From UBA7887 sp964408735 (GTDB lineage Bacteria; Pseudomonadota; Alphaproteobacteria; UBA7887), in assembly GCA_964408735.1 (NCBI GenBank), contig CAYPAX010000151.1, positions 1-7,532 on the forward strand: 7,532 nt of DNA, in the 5' to 3' direction. The notes under the pieces were generated by a model. It did no database searches, was not told the DNA's origin, and worked only from the letters and a program-made list of their open reading frames with translations. The translations under genes were made by a program, and so were the position numbers. This document shows, piece by piece, positions 1-6,500 of the stretch. Positions within the stretch are counted from its first letter, which is position 1; each line of letters starts with the position of its first letter.

Positions 1-50
1 ACGCCAGCGGCGAAAAGCGCGCGGCCTGCGGTGGCCCGAGGTGGCTCCCC
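1..50 (+). ncRNA. Possible 3' end of a 6S RNA (partial, tentative)
   Basis: Bases 22-34 read GGCCTGCGGTGGC. From memory, this resembles the conserved 3' strand of the 6S RNA closing stem, which in E. coli reads GCCTGCGGCGGC just before the 3' end. 6S RNA binds the sigma-70 RNA polymerase holoenzyme by mimicking an open promoter. If the reading is right, the 5' half lies outside the window on the left. Against it: only a short match is visible, the partner strand cannot be seen, and the usual downstream neighbour in proteobacteria (5-formyltetrahydrofolate cyclo-ligase) is absent, the next gene being a minus-strand thioesterase. The 3' boundary given is a guess. Confidence 0.2.
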
Positions 51-126
51 GGATGCGTCGCGACGCTTGGCCGATGCCACACATCGCCCGGCGCGTCACT
101 CCTACCCGGGAAACCACCTCGGGCCA
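32..126. repeat. 13-bp perfect inverted repeat closing a structured spacer
   Basis: TGGCCCGAGGTGG at 32-44 is the exact reverse complement of CCACCTCGGGCCA at 114-126. Inside it, CCCGG at 48-52 can pair with CCGGG at 106-110 after a 3x3 internal loop, giving an extended hairpin. The loop holds a 12-bp perfect palindrome, GCGTCGCGACGC, at 55-66. The right arm ends 12 bp beyond the stop codon of the minus-strand thioesterase. The structure could therefore act as a 3' mRNA structure or bidirectional terminator, although no T-tract follows on either strand next to the stem. No credible protein-coding gene was found in bases 1-138. Confidence 0.5.
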
Positions 127-138
127 TCAAATGGGTTC

Positions 139-651
139 CTAATCCGTGCTCGCTGGTATCAGCTTGCCGGCGCCGAGGCTCATGGCGCGGCTGAGGCCGG
201 CGGGGCGGGGCAGGGCGGCGTGCGCGGCCTTGAGCTCGGCGAGGCGCTGCAGGGTCGAATCGGGCATGGGCGCGGCGCGGCGGGTCTCCAGGTTCACGTA
301 GAGCTGCATAATCTCGATGGTCGCCGCGTGATAGCCCTTGGTATCGTGGTGCATGGTGTGGGCGAAGTGGATGCGCTTGGCGTCGAAGTCGAGCACATGG
401 GTGGCGAAGCGCAGGGGATCGCCGAGCACCACCTCCTGCAGATAGGCGATGTGGCTCTCGAGGATGAAGATCGAGCCGCTGGTGGTCTTGGTGTGGTCCC
501 AGCCGATGCCGATGTCGTTACACAGGGCGTCCGTGGCATGGTCGAAGACGAGCACGTAATAGGCGACATTCATGTGTTGGTTGTAGTCGAGCCATTCGGC
601 CTGCACCGTCTCGCGGTGCAGGATCAGTGGCGTGGCGCCTGCTGCCGTCAT
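139..651 (-). CDS. Acyl-CoA thioesterase, hotdog fold (betainyl-CoA thioesterase-like)
   Basis: A 170-residue protein, the usual size for a single hotdog domain of the 4-hydroxybenzoyl-CoA thioesterase (4HBT/YbgC-like) superfamily. These cytoplasmic enzymes hydrolyse acyl-CoA to acid plus free CoA. The signature segment at residues 20-41 carries WLDYNQHMN followed by AYYVLVFDHATD; Asp22, His26 and Asn28 fall where the family has its active-site motif at the start of the central helix. The segment FILESHIAYLQEV (62-74) is the matching beta-strand region. The style is closest to the betainyl-CoA thioesterases of carnitine-degradation operons (CdhB-like), but no carnitine dehydrogenase or beta-keto acid cleavage enzyme lies beside it, so the substrate is unproven. 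The start is supported by GAGGAG on the minus strand (659-664), 7 nt before the ATG. It diverges from the exported hydrolase and appears monocistronic here. Confidence 0.88.
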   Translation of the reverse strand: MTAAGATPLILHRETVQAEWLDYNQHMNVAYYVLVFDHATDALCNDIGIGWDHTKTTSGSIFILESHIAYLQEVVLGDPLRFATHVLDFDAKRIHFAHTMHHDTKGYHAATIEIMQLYVNLETRRAAPMPDSTLQRLAELKAAHAALPRPAGLSRAMSLGAGKLIPASTD

Positions 652-746
652 CCTCGCTCTCCTCTATTGGCCCAAGAGAGCATAGGCGGCCAAAGGTCTC
701 GCCGCCAGTAGTGACTTGGGTTACTGTCGCCGCAGGGAGGACGGTC
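652..746. promoter_or_regulatory. Divergent intergenic region with a weak palindrome
   Basis: This 95-bp spacer separates the divergent starts of the thioesterase and the exported hydrolase, so promoters for both should lie in it. I could not pick convincing -35/-10 pairs. The only symmetric element is AGTGAC-TTGG-GTTACT at 710-725, with 6-bp arms and one mismatch, centred about 30 bp upstream of the hydrolase ATG. It is a possible operator but weak on its own. Confidence 0.3.
734..740 (+). promoter_or_regulatory. Ribosome binding site deciding the hydrolase start
   Basis: AGGGAGG lies 6 nt upstream of the ATG at 747. It selects this start over an in-frame ATG at 627, which would add 40 residues with no family resemblance and overlap the thioesterase start region. 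The chosen start also puts a signal peptide at the exact N-terminus. Confidence 0.75.
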
Positions 747-1685
747 ATGCAAGGATACGGAATGCGCCTGTGGGTTGTTATATTGCTGTTTATAGCAACC
801 TCGGCGGCGGCCCAGGACAGCCGGCCGGTCACCATATGGAGCCAGGGTGTGCGCCTGGCCGGCGATCTCTGGACACCGGAGGGCTGGACGGTCGAGGCAG
901 CGGCGCCGGCGATCGTGCTGGCCAACGGCTGGAGCGGCCTGCGCAGCAGTCTGAACCAAGGCCACGCGCCGATTTTCGCCGAGGCCGGCTTCGTCGTGCT
1001 GGCCTTCGACTACCGCGGCTGGGGCGACAGCGACGGCCGCCTGGTGCTGGCCGAAACCTTGCCCCAATCTATCGCTGACGGCCCCGTCACCGTGCGCGCC
1101 TATGTCGAGCGCGAGGTCATCGATCCCCAGGACCAGGTCGCCGATCTGCTTGCCGCGGTCGCCTATGTCATGGGCGAGCCCGGGGTCGACCCGGCCCGCG
1201 TCGGAGTCTGGGGCACCAGCTATGGCGGCGGCCATACCATCGAGGCGGCGGCGCGCGACCCGCGCATCGCCGCGGTGGTCGCCCAGGTCGGCTTCATGGG
1301 AGTCAGCAAGGACCCGGCCCGCGCCGCCCTCGGCCTGACGCGGGCGACCGAGAAGGCGCGCGGCACATTGACGCCGCTACCCGAGGGCACCGATCGTCGT
1401 GGCCGGATTCCCGGAACACCCGATCTCGCGCGCATGGTCGCCCACCGCCCGCTCGACAATGCCGACAAGGTGCGCGCCGCGACATTGATCATCGATGCCG
1501 CGGACGACCAGTATTTCGATCCCAAGGCCAATGGCGAAGCGGTCTACGAGATCGTCCGTGAAAATGCCCCGGCCTCATATCAGCTTTTCCCCGGTGACCA
1601 CTACGCGCCCTACGGACCCTATTTCGAGGAGGCGCTGCTGCTGACCATCGATTGGTTTCAGACGCATCTCGCGGCGGCCGAGTGA
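747..1685 (+). CDS. Exported alpha/beta hydrolase (dienelactone hydrolase / S15-like)
   Basis: A 312-residue serine hydrolase. Residues 1-22 form a signal peptide: Arg7 before a hydrophobic core LWVVILLFI, then ATSAAA with likely cleavage at Ala22-Gln23. The mature enzyme should therefore act in the periplasm or outside the cell. The fold is visible in order: a beta-strand and oxyanion-hole loop LANGWSG (58-64), the strand FVVLAFDYRGWGDSDGR (82-98), the nucleophile elbow GTSYG with Ser158, an acid near Asp254 in DAADDQYF, and the catalytic His285 in GDHYAPYG. A short lid-like insertion with several charged residues sits around 186-240. The family includes dienelactone hydrolases, esterases and CocE/S15 acyl-peptidases; the substrate cannot be read from sequence. 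The gene stands alone, diverges from the thioesterase, and its stop codon touches that of the convergent acetolactate synthase. An alternative ATG at 762 would still keep most of the signal peptide. Confidence 0.85.
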   Translation: MQGYGMRLWVVILLFIATSAAAQDSRPVTIWSQGVRLAGDLWTPEGWTVEAAAPAIVLANGWSGLRSSLNQGHAPIFAEAGFVVLAFDYRGWGDSDGRLVLAETLPQSIADGPVTVRAYVEREVIDPQDQVADLLAAVAYVMGEPGVDPARVGVWGTSYGGGHTIEAAARDPRIAAVVAQVGFMGVSKDPARAALGLTRATEKARGTLTPLPEGTDRRGRIPGTPDLARMVAHRPLDNADKVRAATLIIDAADDQYFDPKANGEAVYEIVRENAPASYQLFPGDHYAPYGPYFEEALLLTIDWFQTHLAAAE

Positions 1686-3344
1686 TCAGATCGGACAGAC
1701 CAGATTGCCTAGGCGCTCGGTGAGACGCTGGTTCTCGCCATAGTCCACGGGTGCCGCGATCAGTGCCGGGCCGGGTTGCGCGAAGGCCTCATCGAGAGCA
1801 CCGGCAAGCTGGTCCGGCCCGTCCAGGCGCCGGCCCCAGATGCCGAAGGCCTCGGCCAGCTTGACGAAGTCCGGATTGTCGAAAGCGAGCTCGGAGTGGC
1901 GGCCGGCGAACTGGGTCTGCTGCTTCCACTTGATCAGGCCGTATTCGCCGTCGACCCAGATCAGCACGACGATGTTGAGGCCGAGCCGGGCCGCGGTCTC
2001 CAGATCCTGCACGTTCATCAGAAAGCCGGCGTCACCGCACACCGCCGCCACTTTTTTGCCCGGCTCCGCGAGCTTGGCCCCGATGGCACCGGGCAGGGCG
2101 AATCCCATCGAGCAAAAGCCGTTCGAGATCAGGCAGGTGTTGGGCTCGTCGCATTGGTAATAGCGCGCCATCCACATCTTGTGGGCGCCGACGTCCGACA
2201 GCACGATGTCGCCGGGGCCCATGGCGGCGCGCAGATCGGCGATCAGGCGCTGCGGCTTGATCGGAAAGCCTTGGTCGCCGTCATCGGCGGCAAGGTCGTC
2301 GGCGATGGTCCGGCGCAGCAGTTGCCGCTTGGCGATATCGAACAGCGGCAGCGCCGCCTTGTGCTCATGCAACAGGGCCTCGTTGATCTGCCATAATGCA
2401 TCGGCGATATCGGCCACCACCTCGACGGCCACGGGATAGGCGGCATCGGTCTCCGCCGGCGTGAAATCGATATGGATGACGGGCGTCGCGTGACCGCGGT
2501 TCCAGAAAGCCGGGCCGTATTCTACGAGGTCGTAGCCGACGGTGATCACCAGATCGGATTCGTCGATCGCCAGATTCACGTGATCGCCGCCTTGCAGGCC
2601 GATGGTGAAAAGGCAGTGCGGGTCTTCACGCGGCACGGCGCCCTTGCCCATGAAGGTATTGACCACGCCGACCCCGGCGAGCTCGGCAAAGCGCCGCAAC
2701 TGTTGCGAAGCGCGTTTGCGTATGGCGCCGTTGCCGGCGAGTACGATGGGATTGCGCGCGGTAGCGATTCGCTCGACCGCGGCGGCGATGGCCTTGTGGT
2801 CGGCGCCGGCACGCCGGGTACGTTGGCTGGCGATCGGCGCACCCTCGGTCTCTTCGGCGGCGATATCCTCAGGCAACTCGATCAGTGTCGCGCCGGGCTT
2901 CTCGGCTTCGGCGGTCTTGAACGCCTTGCGCACAATTTCGGGAATGGCGCCGGCGTGGCTCACCGAATGCGCCCATTTGGTCACCGGGCGGAACATGGCC
3001 ACCACATCCATATGCTGGTGGCTTTCCTTGTGCATGCGCCGGGTCGCGGCCTGGCCGGTGATCACCACCAGCGGCGAGCGGTCCATATTGGCATCGGCTA
3101 CACCGGTGACGAGGTTGGTGGCGCCGGGGCCCAGGGTGCCGAGGCAAACCCCTGCCTTGCCTGTCAGCCGCCCATAGGCATCGGCAATAAAGGCCGCTGC
3201 CTGTTCGTGGCGGCACAGCACGAAAGTGATGTCGCTGTCCTCCAGCGACATCATGACGTGGGCGTTTTCCTCGCCCGGCACGCCGAAGATGTGGCTGACA
3301 CCCTCCGCTTCGAGACATTTCACGAACAGATCCGAGGTTTTCAT
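1686..3344 (-). CDS. Acetolactate synthase large subunit, FAD-independent AlsS/BudB type
   Basis: A 552-residue thiamine diphosphate enzyme that condenses two pyruvates to 2-acetolactate and CO2 in the cytoplasm. The N-terminal pyrimidine-binding domain (about 1-165) carries the cofactor-activating Glu47 in CRHEQAAAF and the substrate-channel segment SHQHMDVVAMFRPVTKW (108-124). The middle domain (about 185-320) has GYDLVEYGPAFWN (270-282) where FAD-dependent biosynthetic enzymes have the RFDDR motif; this and the C-terminal PVDYGEN (532-538) match the catabolic AlsS/BudB class. The C-terminal domain holds the Mg-ThDP motif, starting GDAGF (437-441, Asp438) and ending WVDGEYG (463-469, Asp465); Ala439 replaces the usual Gly of GDG, and Asp465 replaces Asn as in Klebsiella acetolactate synthase. 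No regulatory subunit (ilvN) or acetolactate decarboxylase is adjacent, so branched-chain synthesis versus acetoin formation is undecided. The Shine-Dalgarno is weak (GGGCGGTG-like). Related oxo-acid or oxalyl-CoA decarboxylase-like activity is less likely. Confidence 0.88.
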   Translation of the reverse strand: MKTSDLFVKCLEAEGVSHIFGVPGEENAHVMMSLEDSDITFVLCRHEQAAAFIADAYGRLTGKAGVCLGTLGPGATNLVTGVADANMDRSPLVVITGQAATRRMHKESHQHMDVVAMFRPVTKWAHSVSHAGAIPEIVRKAFKTAEAEKPGATLIELPEDIAAEETEGAPIASQRTRRAGADHKAIAAAVERIATARNPIVLAGNGAIRKRASQQLRRFAELAGVGVVNTFMGKGAVPREDPHCLFTIGLQGGDHVNLAIDESDLVITVGYDLVEYGPAFWNRGHATPVIHIDFTPAETDAAYPVAVEVVADIADALWQINEALLHEHKAALPLFDIAKRQLLRRTIADDLAADDGDQGFPIKPQRLIADLRAAMGPGDIVLSDVGAHKMWMARYYQCDEPNTCLISNGFCSMGFALPGAIGAKLAEPGKKVAAVCGDAGFLMNVQDLETAARLGLNIVVLIWVDGEYGLIKWKQQTQFAGRHSELAFDNPDFVKLAEAFGIWGRRLDGPDQLAGALDEAFAQPGPALIAAPVDYGENQRLTERLGNLVCPI

Positions 3345-3592
3345 GGATCACCGCCCAAGCCTGTCACAACGCAATTTTCGCCAGACCGCTTGCGGTAATC
3401 GCCGAGATTGACTACCTGAGCCCTGGGAGAAGCGCGGACCGGTGGGCCGCGTGAGGGCCGATGTCGCGATCAAGCTATTGCAGTCTATATCAGCATTGTC
3501 GCATTGGTTAGATTACCGGCGTTTGCAGGCTGCGCAAGCTTGCGGGAGATCGCCTTGAACGGAATTCGCTTGATGCCACGGAGAATGCAACG
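3345..3592. promoter_or_regulatory. Divergent spacer between acetolactate synthase and AsmA genes
   Basis: This 248-bp region must hold the promoters of both flanking genes. An A/T-richer island at about 3471-3515 stands out from the GC-rich surroundings and is the likeliest promoter zone for the AsmA gene, but no -35/-10 pair with normal spacing is convincing. TTGACT at 3408-3413 is a good -35 hexamer without a matching -10. Two palindromes are present: ACCGC-TT-GCGGT at 3385-3396, about 40 bp upstream of the synthase start, and CGCAAGCTTGCG at 3533-3544, a perfect 12-bp palindrome 48 bp upstream of the AsmA start. Either could be an operator. No RNA gene was recognised. Confidence 0.4.
3580..3584 (+). 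promoter_or_regulatory. Ribosome binding site supporting a TTG start
   Basis: GGAGA lies 8 nt before TTG at 3593. The frame is closed upstream by TAG at 3509-3511, and no ATG or GTG lies in frame between that stop and the membrane anchor. The next in-frame ATG, about 50 codons downstream, would remove the whole anchor. TTG is therefore the only start that gives a complete AsmA N-terminus. Confidence 0.7.
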
Positions 3593-6500
3593 TTGAAGGC
3601 GGTTCTCTACGGTGTGGCAGCAGTCTCTGTGCTCGTGCTCGCAGCCTTGCTGGCGGGGCCGAGCTTTGTCGACTGGAATCGGTTCAAGCCGCAGATCGTC
3701 GCCCAGCTCGAAGCGGCCACCGGCTGGCATGTCGAAGTCGACGGCAATATCGATTTCGCCATGGTGCCGGAGCCGAAATTCTCTGCCGCACAGGTGCGGA
3801 TTGGCGACGGCGAGGCCGTTTCCGATATGGCGATGGGGCAGATCGAATCGCTTGACGTCCATATCGGCATGGTGGCGCTGCTGACCGGAAAGCTGCGCGT
3901 GGACAGCGTCACCCTGGTGGGTCCAGAGGTCAATCTCGAGCGCCGGCCCGACGGCAGCCTCAATTGGCGCCTGCAAGGCAGTCTGGATGACGGTTTCGGC
4001 TCTAACGTGCTTCCCGGTATCGGTTCCGGCCTGCTCAGCGGCGACATCAACATGAGCCTCGAGCGGGTGGCGATCGAGCGCGGTCTGTTGGTCTGGCATG
4101 ACCAAGCGGCAGGCTGGGAAGAGCGTATCGAGACTATCGATCTGGTGCTCGCCGCCGAGTCGCTCTCGGGTCCGTTCCGCGGTCGTGGCACGATGACGCT
4201 ACGCGGTGTGCCGACCGAGGTGGATCTGTCGCTTGGCCAGATCGTCGCCGAGAAGCGTGTGGCCATGCGCTTGCAGGCGCTGGCGCTGGGCGCTGCCGTG
4301 GAGTTTTCCGGCGGCGGTGTTCTGGACACCGCGGACCCGGCTATCGACGGCAAGATGAGCGTCAAGGCGGCTGGCCCCAATGCCATCGTCGACCTTGTTG
4401 CCGGGTTGAGCGGGCAACACCTCGCCTTGCCGGCGCTCGGCGATCAGCGCACGGAAATCACCAGCCGAGTCGATTTTACGGCAAATGATTTCTCGGCTAC
4501 CGAGGTCGATTTCCGCATGGGCGACATGATCGCCAAAGGCGAGGCGACAGGGAGCTTTGCCAAGCCGACGCGGTTCGAGGCCAATCTGACCGCCAGCCGC
4601 CTCGATCTCGACGCGCTCCTTGCTGCGTCCGGAGAGGCGGATAGCGAGCAGAAGGAGGGAACGGGCCTGCCCTTTGCCGGTATCGATGCGGGTAAGCTGC
4701 AGCTTTCCGTCGATGCCTTGGTCTATCGCAGCCAGATCATACGCCAGGCCGTGCTTGAAGCGACGCTGGCTGAGGGGGTGGTCGGTATCCAGCGTTTGTC
4801 CGCCCTTCTGCCCGGCGGCTCGAATGCCGGCTTCACGGGCAGCATTGCCCTGGCCGGAGAGCGGCCGCATTTTTCCGGGCAGCTGGACGCGGCATCGGAT
4901 AACTTGCGCTCGATGCTGAGCTGGCTTGGTGCCGACATCTCCGGTGTGCCGGCGGATCGTCTGCGGACCTTCAATCTGATGGCTGCCATCGATGGCGACG
5001 CGATCAGCGGCCAGGTCACCGGTATCGACGTGCGTCTGGACGCGTCTCGGCTGCTGGGTGGTATCGCCTATGCCAATCGTGCCCGCCCGGCATTCGGCAT
5101 CAATCTCAGCGTTGATCGGCTCAACCTTGACGCCTACAGGATGCGCCGCGATGCCGAGTTGGCGCCGCCGGGAACCCGGCCGCCGCCGGAGCAGGAAGCG
5201 CCGGCCGGCGATGACGATGCCGGCCAGGCGCTGATCTCGTTGTTGGCCGAGTTCGACGCCGATTTCGTTCTTCAGGCCGACAGTCTGACTTGGCGCGAGC
5301 TGCCCATCAGCGGCTTGCGGCTCGATGGCCTGTTGCAGTCGGGCAACCTCACCTTGCGGGATGTCGGCGTTGGCGACCTGGCCGGGGCCAACGCCAAGGT
5401 GACAGGCAGTGTCGCGAACATGGCGGCCGAGCCGATTGTCGATCTCGGTTTGCAGTTCGATACCGCCGATCTCTCTGCCATGACGCGGGTCGTGCCTGAG
5501 CTGGCTGGCCTGCCACCCGCTTTCGCAGGCGCTCTCACGGTCGATGCGCGACTTGCCGGCGGGCTCGATGCGTTGGTCGTCGATGGCACACTGGAGGCCT
5601 TGGAAAGTCGTGTCGATATTGACGGCACATTGTCCAGGGTGATGGTCGAGCCATCGTTCGATGGTGAGGCCACGTTGAGCAACGACAATGTCGGACGGTT
5701 GCTCGAGGCGGTGGGGCTGCTGACCGGAGAGGTGCCGCCGCTGTTCGCGGCGCCGGTCGTCGTGGAGGCCAAGTTCGACGGTATGGCGTCGGATTTCGAG
5801 GTCGATCTGCGAACGTCCTTGTCGGAGGCGGATGTCAGGATTTCAGGCCGTCTGGAAGAGCTGGCCGGAACGCCACGCATCGATCTCGAAGGGGAGTTCT
5901 CCCATCCGGATCTGGCCCGCCTGCTGCGCTCGGCCGACGTGCTCGACAATGGTGCGCCGCGCGCCTTGGCGACGCCCGTGACCCTGAGCGGCTCGGCAAA
6001 GGGCGCGCTGGCCGGTTTGGAGGTCGCTGCGAAACTGGGCCTGGCCGGCGGTGACGTGGCCACGAACGGCCGCCTGGAAGGATTGCCGGGCGACCTCAGT
6101 GTTACGCTGGCCACCGAGCTCGACCATCCCGATCTGGCCGGCTTGATCGGCGGCTTCGGCTTGCAAGCGCCAACCAGGGAAATGAGTGGTCCGCTTGCCG
6201 TAAGCGCTCGCTTGAACGGCGATGCGCGAGCCATATCCGCGCTCAATCTGAGCGCCAACCTTGGCGGCTCATCGGTGCTGGGCAGCCTGTCCCTGGCTCT
6301 CGATGGCGTGCGCCCCAAATTGGCGGTCGACCTCACCACGGGGCCCATGGCCGCAGATGCGATTCTGGCTTTGCTGGTGCCGGTCAATGGTGGTGAATCG
6401 GTGCCTGGCGAGTGGTCGCGCGAGCCCCTCGATCTTGGCGCCCTGAACAGCTTTGACGCCTCGGTCAAACTATCCTCCCAGACCCTGGCGATCGGCAGCT

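Noticed and set aside
139..651. Carnitine-degradation operon
   Set aside because: Only the thioesterase resembles a component of that pathway; no carnitine dehydrogenase or beta-keto acid cleavage enzyme is in the window.
31..711. A 226-codon plus-strand frame covering the left edge and the thioesterase
   Set aside because: The minus strand carries a complete hotdog thioesterase with a ribosome binding site; this frame is its shadow and has no recognisable domain.
627..746. Forty extra N-terminal codons for the hydrolase from an ATG at 627
   Set aside because: They would bury the signal peptide, overlap the thioesterase start, and lack the strong ribosome binding site found before 747.
2472..3398. 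A 308-codon plus-strand open frame over the acetolactate synthase gene
   Set aside because: Its composition (His, Gly, Arg-rich) is typical of an antisense frame, and the opposite strand encodes an unmistakable ThDP enzyme.
3408..3513. Sigma-70 promoter assembled from TTGACT (3408) or TTGCAG (3478) with TTAGAT (3508)
   Set aside because: Spacings are far from 16-18 bp, so no credible -35/-10 pair results.
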